Source: Solidesulfovibrio sp. | GTDB taxonomy: Bacteria; Desulfobacterota; Desulfovibrionia; Desulfovibrionales; Desulfovibrionaceae | Length of the DNA: 59,077 nucleotides | Direction of reading: 5' to 3' | Assembly (NCBI RefSeq): GCF_029978005.1 | Contig: NZ_JARKOZ010000021.1 | Span: forward strand, 1 to 59,077 | In this document: piece after piece, positions 51,696 through 59,077 of the stretch | Layout of the letters: each line of letters opens with the position of its first letter | How positions within the stretch are numbered: position 1 is the stretch's first letter | Translations under genes and position numbers: made by a program | The notes under the pieces: generated by a model | Seen by the model: the letters and a program-made list of their open reading frames with translations, nothing else | Told to the model about the DNA's origin: nothing | Databases searched by the model: none

Positions 51696-52634
51696 ATGAT
51701 TGTCGTCACCCGCGTCGCGGACATCCACGAAGCCCTTACCGGCGTCTGCCTGACCATCGGCAATTTCGACGGCGTGCACATGGGCCATGCCAAGCTCCTG
51801 GCCCGGGTGCGCGACCGGGCAGCCGCCGCCTCCCTGGTCAGCGCCGCCCTGACTTTCGATCCCCATCCCCGCAAGGTGCTGCTCGGCGCGGCCGCCCCGC
51901 CGGCCATCACCGGCACCCAGCACAAGCTCGAATGCATGGAGGCGCTGGGCCTGCAGGTGGCCGTGGTGCTGCCCTTCACCCGGGAGCTGGCCGGCCGCGA
52001 GCCCGAGGACTTCGTGCGGGAGGTGCTCGTCGAGGGGCTTTGCCTCAAGCACCTCGTCATCGGCTACGACTACGCCTTCGGCAAGGGCAGGCGCGGCAAC
52101 TTCGAGCTGCTCTCGGCCCTGGGACAGAAATACGGCTTCGGCGTCGAACGCCTGGACCCGGTCATCATCAACGGCGCGGTGGTCTCCTCCACCCGCATCC
52201 GCGACATGGTGCTCTCGGGCAACGTCTGGGACGTGCGCCCCCTGCTCGGCCGCTTCCACCAGGTGCGCGGCACCGTGGCCCACGGCCACAAGCGCGGCCG
52301 CAAGCTCGGCTTTCCCACCGCCAACCTGGCCTTTCGCGAGGAGCTCGTGCCCGCGACCGGCGTCTACGCCGTCTGGGTCGAGGTCGGAGGCGTGGTGCGG
52401 CCGGGCGTGGCCAACATCGGCAAAAACCCCACCTTCGGGGAGTTCGAGATGTCCGTGGAGGCCCACATCCTGGACTTCAAGGGCAAGATCTACGGCGAGC
52501 CCATCCGGGTGCACTTCGTGCAGCGCATCCGCTCCGAAAAGAAATTCTCCGGCCCGGACGAACTGGCCGCCCGCATCCGCGAGGACATAGGCCTTGGCCG
52601 GATGATCCTGGCCGCCCCGGACGCAAGGCCCTGA
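51696..52634 (+). CDS. ribF: Bifunctional riboflavin kinase/FAD synthetase
   Basis: A 312-residue RibF. The FAD synthetase part has 'LTIGNFDGVHMGHAKLLARV' and 'VVSSTRIRDMVLSGNV'; the riboflavin kinase part has 'GTVAHGHKRGRKLGFPTANL' and 'GVYAVWVEVGG...NIGKNPTFG'. It makes FMN and FAD. No ribosome site precedes this ATG. An in-frame ATG at 51645, directly after AAGG, would add 17 residues that do not resemble the family. The ClC gene follows four bases later. Confidence 0.93.
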   Translation: MIVVTRVADIHEALTGVCLTIGNFDGVHMGHAKLLARVRDRAAAASLVSAALTFDPHPRKVLLGAAAPPAITGTQHKLECMEALGLQVAVVLPFTRELAGREPEDFVREVLVEGLCLKHLVIGYDYAFGKGRRGNFELLSALGQKYGFGVERLDPVIINGAVVSSTRIRDMVLSGNVWDVRPLLGRFHQVRGTVAHGHKRGRKLGFPTANLAFREELVPATGVYAVWVEVGGVVRPGVANIGKNPTFGEFEMSVEAHILDFKGKIYGEPIRVHFVQRIRSEKKFSGPDELAARIREDIGLGRMILAAPDARP

Positions 52635-52638
52635 GCCC

Positions 52639-54486
52639 ATGAGCCCGGCGCAGCCCACGCGAAGGCAGGCCCCGCCGTTTTTCCGCGGCCCCCGCGTCTT
52701 CTGGCTGCGCCTCAAGCGCCGCTTCCTGAGCCTGGGGCTCATGCGCTGGCTGGGCCTGGGCGTGGCGGCCGGGGTCGGCTCCGGCCTCTTGGCCTGCCTG
52801 TTCTACCTCGGCCTGGAACACCTCTCCGTGCTGCTCCAGGTGCGCCTGGCCGGCCTGTCCCTGCCCCACCCGGCCGGGGAGTCCCTGGTCCAGGCCGCGC
52901 CCGGGGCCTACCGGCCGTGGCTCATCCCGGTCTTCACCACGGCCGTGGGCCTGGTCACGGGCCTGCTCGTCACCCGCTGCATCCCCGAGGCCATGGAAGG
53001 GGCCACCGACGGCACCGACGCCATGATCAAGGCCTTCCACAAAAACGCCGGCGTGATCCGGCCGCTCGTGCCGCTGCTCAAGGGCGCGACGGCCATCGCC
53101 ACCATCGCCTCGGGCGGCAGCGCCGGCCAGGAAGGCCCCATCTCCCAGCTCGGCGCGGGCCTGGGCTCCTTTCTGGCCCAGATGCTCCGCATGACCGCCC
53201 GGCAGCGGCGCATCCTGCTGCTGGCCGGCGCGGCCGGGGGCCTTGGCGCGATATTCCGCGCCCCCCTCGGCGGCGCGATCACCGCCGTGGAGGTGCTCTA
53301 CTCCGAGGATTTCGAGGCCGAGGCGCTGCTGCCGGCCGTGGTTTCGGCCGTGGTGGCCCACACCATCTTCTCGTTCTTCTTCGGCGGCGAGGCCATCCTC
53401 GACACGCCGAGCTACGTCTTCGAAAACCCCATGGAGCTGCCCTACTACCTGGCCCTGGCCGTGGTGGTCTCGCTCGGGGCGCGGTTTTTCATCCGCACCT
53501 ACTTCTTCTTCAAGTTCCAGGTGTTCGGCCGGCTCAAGGCCCGCTTCGGCTACACCCTGCCCATGGTGGTCGGGGGCCTGTGCATGGGGCTTTTCGGCAT
53601 GCGCTATCCCCAGTTCCTGGGCGGCGGCTACGGCTGGCTGGAGCTTTCCATCAACGGCCAGCTCGGGCTCGGCTTCCTGGCCGGGCTCTTCTTCGGCAAG
53701 GTGCTGGCCACTTCGCTCACCGTGGGCTCGGGCCTGTCCGGCGGCATGTTCGCCCCGGCGCTTTTCCTCGGCGGCGCGGCCGGCGGCGTGGTGGGCCAGG
53801 TCGGCCACATGCTCTCGCCCGGGGTCGTCACCCAGCCCGGCGGCTACACCCTGGTCGGCATGGCCACCTTCTTCGCCGGCGTGGCCCACGCCCCCATCGG
53901 GCCGCTGATCATGGTCAGCGAGATCACCCAGGGCTACGGCCTGCTCGCGCCGCTCATGCTCTGCTCGGCCGTGGCCCTGGTCCTGTGCGACGGCGTCCAC
54001 CTCTACGAGAACCAGGTCGAAAACAAGTTCGCCTCCCCGGCCCACGTGTCCGACGCCACCAACAACATCCTGGAGGCCGTGCCCGTTTCCAGCGTGTTCA
54101 CGCCGGGCCGGGCCACCATCCTGGAGGAAAACGTCACCCTGAAGGCCCTGGCCCACATCATCTCGGCCACCAGCGAATTGGTCTTTCCGGTGAAAAACGC
54201 CGCCGGCAGGCTCACCGGCATCCTGGCGCTCCAGGACGTGCGCTGCGTGGTCTTCGAGGAGTGTTTGCACGAGCTGGTGCTGGTCAAGGAACTCATGCGG
54301 CCGGCCGTGGTGGTGCATCCGGACATGTCGCTCTACGACGCGCTGATGCTCTTCGTCGAAACGGACCTGAGCCAACTGCCCGTGGTGGACGCCGAGCGGC
54401 CGGACACGGTGCTCGGCATGCTCGGCCGCCAGCACGTGTTCACGGCCTACTCGGCCACCCTTCGCGATCTGAAGCAGGAAGAGTAG
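52639..54486 (+). CDS. ClC-family chloride channel/transporter with CBS domains
   Basis: A 615-residue protein. The membrane part has ten or more helices, with the gating-glutamate motif 'GGSAGQEGPISQLGAG' and the pore motif 'GLSGGMFAPALFLGGAAGG'. The usual GSGxP anion-site motif is replaced by a 'GTDGTDAMIKAFH' segment, so anion choice may differ from chloride. Two C-terminal CBS domains ('ILEENVTLKALAHIISATSELVFPV' and 'VVHPDMSLYDALMLFVETDLSQLPVVD') probably bind nucleotides. It starts four bases after ribF and is likely co-transcribed. Confidence 0.9.
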   Translation: MSPAQPTRRQAPPFFRGPRVFWLRLKRRFLSLGLMRWLGLGVAAGVGSGLLACLFYLGLEHLSVLLQVRLAGLSLPHPAGESLVQAAPGAYRPWLIPVFTTAVGLVTGLLVTRCIPEAMEGATDGTDAMIKAFHKNAGVIRPLVPLLKGATAIATIASGGSAGQEGPISQLGAGLGSFLAQMLRMTARQRRILLLAGAAGGLGAIFRAPLGGAITAVEVLYSEDFEAEALLPAVVSAVVAHTIFSFFFGGEAILDTPSYVFENPMELPYYLALAVVVSLGARFFIRTYFFFKFQVFGRLKARFGYTLPMVVGGLCMGLFGMRYPQFLGGGYGWLELSINGQLGLGFLAGLFFGKVLATSLTVGSGLSGGMFAPALFLGGAAGGVVGQVGHMLSPGVVTQPGGYTLVGMATFFAGVAHAPIGPLIMVSEITQGYGLLAPLMLCSAVALVLCDGVHLYENQVENKFASPAHVSDATNNILEAVPVSSVFTPGRATILEENVTLKALAHIISATSELVFPVKNAAGRLTGILALQDVRCVVFEECLHELVLVKELMRPAVVVHPDMSLYDALMLFVETDLSQLPVVDAERPDTVLGMLGRQHVFTAYSATLRDLKQEE

Positions 54487-54595
54487 CGCCGCCGCGTCCC
54501 CTGGCCCGCGCGACGGCCTGCCAGGCACGGATGGCGCTTTTCGTGAAGGCGGGCCATCGCGGCCGCCTGGGGGGAATCGGCCGGGCCGGCTCCCG

Positions 54596-55732
54596 TCAGG
54601 GCGTGGCCGCGCCCTCCCTGTTTCCCACCAGCAAAGCATAGACGTAGCGCTCGACCACCTCCAGAACCACCACGTCCGGCCGCTCCTTCTCGATGATGTC
54701 GGGCGAGAGGGCATGGGTCCACAGGAAGACCGACCGGGAAAAGCGCTCGGCCGCATGGCCCTGCATGGCCCGGGCGAAGGAATCGTGGAGAAACACCGCC
54801 CGGGGCCAGTCCTTGCGGCCGGTCTCGTAGGCGGCCCGCTCGCGTTCGGGATGGTCGGCCGGATCGGGATAGTCGCCCGGGGCGGCCGGCCGGGCCAGGC
54901 TCGCTCCCAGGGGCCGGGCCGACACGTCGGGTTCGCGCCAGCGGTCGGGCAGAAGCAGCATCTCGGCCAGGTCGCCGCCGGGACGGTCGGTTTCCACGAG
55001 TGCATAGGCGGCCGGGTCCAGGGGCTCCAGGGCCGGAAAACGCCCGGCCAGGGCGGCCACCAGGGCCGATGCGCCGAGCAGCCCGCCGTAGCCGTTCCAG
55101 TGGGTGTCGGTGAGCATGTAGGCCCGCCCGGCCGCCTTGCCGGCCGTCACGGCCTCACGCAGGTCGAGGACGTCGAGGCCCGCGGCGCGCAGCCGGGGCA
55201 CGATCCGCGCCAGGCGCGACGCGGCCCCCAAGGGCCGGATGCCCGGCGGCAGGTGCTCGGGATAGACGCGCTCCTTGTTGGGCGCGAAAACGATCAGATA
55301 GGCGATGCCGCGCGCGGCCAGCCAGTCGCGCCGCGCCGTCTGGACGCGCACCATCTCCGCCATGTCGCCCTCGGACAGGGGCAGGACGTTGAGGTAGTCG
55401 TCCAGGGCCTGCTCCAGGTTGTAATAGAGCCAGCCGTCCCGGCCGACGACCACGCCCGGCACCGGGGATTCCCCGAAAAGGGCCAGGCGCAAGCGGTTGT
55501 TGGCCCGGATGAGGTGGTCGCGAAAGGGCGCGGCGTCGCGGAAGCGGGCGGCCAGGTCCGGGCCGAAGCGGCCTGGGGCCTGAACGGCCTCGGCCAGGGG
55601 CGGAACCGGGGCCAGGGGCCGGTTCTCCACCGCCAGCCGGCCGCCGGAGACCCCGAGGAGCGGCAGGGCGCAGGGCGCGGCCAGAAAGACGATGACGACA
55701 AGGAGCTGCAATTTGTCGGCAAGGGCGGCCAT
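54596..55732 (-). CDS. AlgJ-like O-acetylation protein (SGNH/DHHW type)
   Basis: A 378-residue protein with an N-terminal anchor helix (LQLLVVIVFLAAPCALPLL) and an outside SGNH-like domain. Marks of the AlgJ/AlgX group are 'GRDGWLYYNLEQALDDY', 'IVFAPNKERVYPEHLP', the D-x-H motif 'TDTHWNGYGGLLGA' and a serine in 'AVFLHDSFARAM'. It starts two bases after the stop of the MBOAT gene. The pair would O-acetylate an extracellular or envelope polysaccharide. Confidence 0.82.
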   Translation of the reverse strand: MAALADKLQLLVVIVFLAAPCALPLLGVSGGRLAVENRPLAPVPPLAEAVQAPGRFGPDLAARFRDAAPFRDHLIRANNRLRLALFGESPVPGVVVGRDGWLYYNLEQALDDYLNVLPLSEGDMAEMVRVQTARRDWLAARGIAYLIVFAPNKERVYPEHLPPGIRPLGAASRLARIVPRLRAAGLDVLDLREAVTAGKAAGRAYMLTDTHWNGYGGLLGASALVAALAGRFPALEPLDPAAYALVETDRPGGDLAEMLLLPDRWREPDVSARPLGASLARPAAPGDYPDPADHPERERAAYETGRKDWPRAVFLHDSFARAMQGHAAERFSRSVFLWTHALSPDIIEKERPDVVVLEVVERYVYALLVGNREGAATP

Positions 55733-55734
55733 GG

Positions 55735-57087
55735 CTAGAACCTCGCGTAGATGAAGGGCGCGTAGTCGCCGGCGGCCACAGCCATGGCCGAGGCGGCCAG
55801 AAGGCCGGCCAGGGCGGCCAGCCGGCCCCAGGCCGCGACGGCTCCCCCGGCCCGGCCGAAACGGCGGCAAAATCCCGCCCACAGCTCCCCGAGCGGCATG
55901 GCGAACACCACCGCCGCGGCCAGCGCGGCCAGGCGCTGGCGGGTGGCCACGACCATCCAGACGTAGTCGAACCCTTCGGCCGAAAACGAGAAAAGCGCCT
56001 TGAAATACGCCCCCGACACGGCGAAGTCCGAAGCCCGGAACAGCACCCAGCCGAGCATCACCGCCGCCAGCAGATAGCCGTGGCGTAGCGCGGTCGGAGC
56101 GCGATCGAGCAGCGCGCCCAGGCGGGTGCGCTCCAGGGACAGGAACAGGCCGTGCCACAGGCCCCAGACCAGGAAGTTGAGGGTGGCCCCGTGCCACACG
56201 CCGCACAGGGCGAAGACCACGACGAGGTTCGCCTGCACGCGCCAGGGAGCCACCCGGCCGCCGCCCAGGGGGATGTAGAGGTAGTCGCGAAACCAGGTGG
56301 ACAGGGACATGTGCCAGCGCCGCCAGAACTCGCGCACGCTGGCGGCGATGTAGGGATGGTCGAAGTTCTCCGGCAGCCGCGCCCCGAACATGCGCCCGAT
56401 GCCCACAGCCATGTCCGTGTAGCCGGAAAAGTCGTAGTAGATCTGGGCGGTGTAGCAGACGAGCCCCAGCCAGGCCGTGGCCATGTCCAGGCCGGCGGCC
56501 CGGCCGAAGGCGTGGTCGGCCACCGGGGCCAGGGCCCCGGCCACCAGGGTCTTCTTGGCCAGGCCGACGGCCAGCCGCCAGCCGCCTTCCCGAAAATCCT
56601 CAAGCCTTGGACGCGGCGCGGCGAGCTCCGGCAGAAGCGGCCCGAACCGGGCGATGGGGCCGGCGGTGATCTTGGGGAAAAAGGCCATGGCCGCGGCGAA
56701 GCGCCAGCCGTTCGCCTCGGCGGCGACCCGGCCGCGCCCGACGTCGACCAGATAGGCGATGGCCGAAAAGGTGAAAAACGACACCCCGAGCGGAGCGGTG
56801 GACGCGGCGTACTTGTACCAGGCCAGCAGGGCGACGTTGGCGGCCACGCCCACGGCCAGCCAGCGCCGCCGCGCCGGGCCGGCCGCGCCGCCGACGAGGC
56901 GGCCGAGCAGGTAGTTGCCAAGCGTCGCCCCGACCAGGGCCGGCAGGCCCGTGGCATCGGCCAGAAAGAAATAGGCCAGGCTTTCCGCCAGCAGCACGCC
57001 GCAACGCAGCCCCGCCGGGGACACGTAAAAAAGCGCCAGCGCCGCCGGCAGGAAGCCGTACAGAAAAAGGGGCGAATCCGGTATCAC
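55735..57087 (-). CDS. AlgI-like membrane-bound O-acyltransferase (MBOAT)
   Basis: A 450-residue multi-pass protein. The MBOAT signatures are seen as 'YYDFSGYTDMAVGIGRMFG', 'REFWRRWHMSLSTWFRDYLYIPLGG' and the catalytic histidine in 'FALCGVWHGATLNFLVWG'. It passes acetyl groups across the membrane to an AlgJ-like partner, the next gene. It begins with GTG, preceded by GGAGGGGGT, a strong site. No polysaccharide synthase is in the window, so the acetylated polymer is unknown. Confidence 0.9.
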   Translation of the reverse strand: MIPDSPLFLYGFLPAALALFYVSPAGLRCGVLLAESLAYFFLADATGLPALVGATLGNYLLGRLVGGAAGPARRRWLAVGVAANVALLAWYKYAASTAPLGVSFFTFSAIAYLVDVGRGRVAAEANGWRFAAAMAFFPKITAGPIARFGPLLPELAAPRPRLEDFREGGWRLAVGLAKKTLVAGALAPVADHAFGRAAGLDMATAWLGLVCYTAQIYYDFSGYTDMAVGIGRMFGARLPENFDHPYIAASVREFWRRWHMSLSTWFRDYLYIPLGGGRVAPWRVQANLVVVFALCGVWHGATLNFLVWGLWHGLFLSLERTRLGALLDRAPTALRHGYLLAAVMLGWVLFRASDFAVSGAYFKALFSFSAEGFDYVWMVVATRQRLAALAAAVVFAMPLGELWAGFCRRFGRAGGAVAAWGRLAALAGLLAASAMAVAAGDYAPFIYARF

Positions 57088-57297
57088 ACCCCCTCCTTGC
57101 AGTGCAGCATGGCAGGGGGTTTACCCGCAGCCCGCCAAAATGCAAGCCGCCCGGGCGGCACGGCCTGGGGGAAACGGCCGGACGCCTCGCCCGGGCTTCG
57201 CGCCTTGACCTGACGCCGAGGTTCGGCCTAGTGTCACTTGCCTGGAAACATGTCGAGGCTTTGGCATAAAATATAGTCATTCAAGCATGTTGCCCTT

Positions 57298-57319
57298 CGA
57301 GACGCCCGTAGGCGTCTCG
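57298..57319. repeat. Short perfect hairpin in the intergenic gap
   Basis: CGAGACGCC and GGCGTCTCG pair around CGTA. The gap 57088-57467 between divergent genes also has a TATAGT box (57272-57277) with no good -35. The hairpin would lie in the 5' leader of the phosphatase gene; it has no T-run. Confidence 0.4.
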
Positions 57320-57467
57320 ATGCCGCGGCATGCCTTCCTTCCGACAGGGGTCGCCCTCACGCGGCCCCTGCCGGACGGTCCAGCACCACTTGCCCGGCGG
57401 GAGCCCAGCGACTATGCAGACACCACATCACGCACGGCCGCCGCGCCGCCCCCCGAGGCATCAACCC

Positions 57468-59077
57468 ATGCGCATTCGAACGAAATTTCTCGCCTTCCTC
57501 CTGACCATGGTCATCGTCCCCCTGGTCGCCCTCGGACTTTACGCCTGGCGGCAGACCGGCGAGCTCGGTCGCGAACTGGCCCACTCCGCGGCCGTGGCCC
57601 TGGACAAGAACGCCTCCAAGGAACTCGTCCAGACGGCCGACATGCTGAGCGAAGCCTGCGCCGACACCCTGGACCTGCTCGAAACCTCGCTTTCGCTGAC
57701 GGTCCGCGAGGCCGAACTGCTCCTTTCGGCCCCGCCCGGGGCCCTGCCCACCGGCCCGATCATCCTGGCCACGGAGTTCGACAACCCGGCCTTCATGCCG
57801 GAACTCCTCACGGACCTGCCCGGCACGGACATCCGAGCCACCTACGACGGACTGGCCTTCCACCTGAGCCCCGGGCTCACGCGCGAAGCGGCCCTGCCGC
57901 AGATGCGGGCGCTCTCCGGCATGCTGCCCTTCTACAAGACCCTTTTCCAACGGCACAAAAAGCTCATGCTTTTCGGCTACGTGGGCCTGGCCACGGGCCT
58001 GCACTGCGCCTACCCCGGCCACGGCGGCTACCCGCCGGACTACGATCCCAGACGGCGGCCCTGGTACCAGAACGCCGCCGGCTCCAAGGGCATCACCTGG
58101 GACATCATGACCGACGCCATCACCCGGGAAGTCATGGCCACCATGGCCCTGGCCCTGCACGACAAAGACGGCAGGCTCCTCGGCGTGGCCGGCTGCGACA
58201 TCCCCATGGGCTCGCTTTTCCCGGAGAGCGACCTGTCCGAGGCCTGGACCGACAGCACAAGGGCCATGGTGGTGTCCTACGCCGGCCGCGACGCCGGCGG
58301 ACGGCCGGAGCTGACCGTGGTCGCCACCCGGGACTACGCCCAAAAGTCCCGGGACTGGGCCGCGCCGGTGGAACTCGAAAAGATCGACTCGTCCGACGCC
58401 GAAGCGTTAAGCGAGGTCATCGACGCCCTGACGGCCGGCCGGCCGGGCGTGCGACGACTGCCCTACCGGGGCCAGGACACGCTGTTCGCCTTCGCGCCCA
58501 TCCGTTCCAAGGAACTGGCCGTGGTGCTGGCCGCGCCGCGCGAGGTGGTGGTGGCCGACGCCCGCCGGGCCGAGGAAAGGGTGCTCGGCGCGGTTTCGCG
58601 CATGCTCGGGCACATCGGCTGGTTCGTGGCCGCGGCCGTGCTGGTGGCCGCGGCGGTGTCGCTGCCGGCCTCGTCCAGCATCACCCGGCCGGTCATGGAA
58701 CTGGCCGCGGCGGCCAGGAAAATCGCCTCCGGCGACTTCACCGCCCGGGTCAGGACGCACGGCAAAGACGAGATCGGGGAACTCGGCCGGTCGTTCAACG
58801 ACATGGCCCCCCAGCTCCTGGAGCGTGTGAAGCTCAAAAACGACATGGCCCTGGCCATGGAGGTGCAGCAGAACCTGCTGCCGGGGCGGCCGCCTTCGGT
58901 CGACGGCCTCGACGTGGCGGCCTTAAGCCTCTACTGCGACGAAACGGGCGGGGACTATTTCGATTTCCTGGAATTTTCCCAGGACGACGCCGCCCATGCC
59001 GACGTGGTGGTCGGCGACGTCACCGGCCACGGCGTGTCGGCGGCGCTTTTCATGGCCACGGGCCGGGCGCTCCTGCG
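57468..59077 (+). CDS. Sensor PP2C-type (SpoIIE) serine phosphatase with Cache and HAMP domains (cut by window edge)
   Basis: At least 536 residues, incomplete at the right edge. An N-terminal helix (FLAFLLTMVIVPLVALGLYA) and a second near residue 390 bracket a periplasmic dCache sensor with 'PDYDPRRRPWYQNA' and 'GVAGCDIPMGSLF'. A HAMP segment ('SSITRPVMELAAAARKIASGDFTARV') leads to the SpoIIE/RsbU phosphatase, recognised by 'AMEVQQNLLPGRPP', 'DETGGDYFDFLEF' and 'VVGDVTGHGVSAALFMATGR'. Such proteins control partner-switching pathways with RsbW-like kinases and anti-anti-sigma factors. GAGG precedes the ATG. Confidence 0.9.
   Translation, partial: MRIRTKFLAFLLTMVIVPLVALGLYAWRQTGELGRELAHSAAVALDKNASKELVQTADMLSEACADTLDLLETSLSLTVREAELLLSAPPGALPTGPIILATEFDNPAFMPELLTDLPGTDIRATYDGLAFHLSPGLTREAALPQMRALSGMLPFYKTLFQRHKKLMLFGYVGLATGLHCAYPGHGGYPPDYDPRRRPWYQNAAGSKGITWDIMTDAITREVMATMALALHDKDGRLLGVAGCDIPMGSLFPESDLSEAWTDSTRAMVVSYAGRDAGGRPELTVVATRDYAQKSRDWAAPVELEKIDSSDAEALSEVIDALTAGRPGVRRLPYRGQDTLFAFAPIRSKELAVVLAAPREVVVADARRAEERVLGAVSRMLGHIGWFVAAAVLVAAAVSLPASSSITRPVMELAAAARKIASGDFTARVRTHGKDEIGELGRSFNDMAPQLLERVKLKNDMALAMEVQQNLLPGRPPSVDGLDVAALSLYCDETGGDYFDFLEFSQDDAAHADVVVGDVTGHGVSAALFMATGRALL

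Overview
The window looks like a chromosomal segment of a high-G+C, anaerobic, sulfate-reducing deltaproteobacterium of the Desulfovibrionaceae type (Desulfovibrio/Solidesulfovibrio-like). The reasons are a glycyl-radical enzyme system, a Desulfovibrio-style homotrimeric porin, heavy use of sigma-54 promoters with their own AAA+ activators, and several chemotaxis or phosphatase sensors. No ribosomal RNA, CRISPR array or intact insertion sequence was seen.

Region 1 (1-6.4 kb) is a glycyl-radical enzyme (GRE) locus on the minus strand: GRE, HesB/IscA-like protein, radical-SAM activase and a DASS-type anion permease cut by the window edge. A PrpR-type sigma-54 activator diverges from it. A near-consensus -24/-12 promoter and a 16-bp palindrome lie between them. 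The GRE has the thiyl cysteine and the glycyl loop but lacks the glutamate two residues after the cysteine that marks the dehydratase/lyase/decarboxylase branches, so its reaction is unassigned.

Region 2 (6.6-20.4 kb) looks like a C4-dicarboxylate module. A minus-strand operon encodes a fumarate reductase/succinate dehydrogenase flavoprotein, a short cytochrome b anchor, an iron-sulfur subunit fused to a Rieske protein, a cytochrome b fused to a c-type heme domain, a two-subunit class I fumarase, an SDF-family carrier, a small membrane protein and a TSUP permease. A GAF/sigma-54 activator diverges from it and precedes a plus-strand set: a class II aldolase-like protein without its metal histidines, a malate/lactate-type dehydrogenase and a second TSUP permease. 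Together they suggest uptake and interconversion of fumarate, malate and succinate, with electrons passing through an unusual fused respiratory complex.

Region 3 (20.4-28.6 kb) holds a possible structured RNA, a chemoreceptor with a sigma-54 promoter and the same CCAATATTGGG motif found upstream of the fumarate reductase operon, and a sigma-54-driven aldehyde dehydrogenase preceded by a proline-rich leader ORF. Next comes a scar of dead genes (a frameshifted flavoprotein fragment and a tyrosine-recombinase fragment), a less G+C-rich ATPase-acetyltransferase gene, and tRNA-Glu and tRNA-Lys.

Region 4 (28.7-39.5 kb) is mostly core or accessory single genes: a Gate-domain membrane protein, an RRM protein, the porin, a metal/B12-type binding protein with a methyltransferase, a NYN-domain protein, a MarR regulator with a DUF169 protein, and HtpX. 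It ends in about 0.9 kb of tandem ~205-bp hairpin-rich repeats with no credible gene.

Region 5 (39.7-59.1 kb) has three large GT-C-like membrane proteins, a 2-hydroxyacid dehydrogenase, an orphan sigma-54-driven Flp pilin, a thioesterase, a taurine/nitrate-type ABC importer, tRNA-Leu, RibF, a ClC channel with CBS domains, an AlgI/AlgJ-like O-acetylation pair, and the start of a dCache-HAMP-PP2C phosphatase cut by the right edge.
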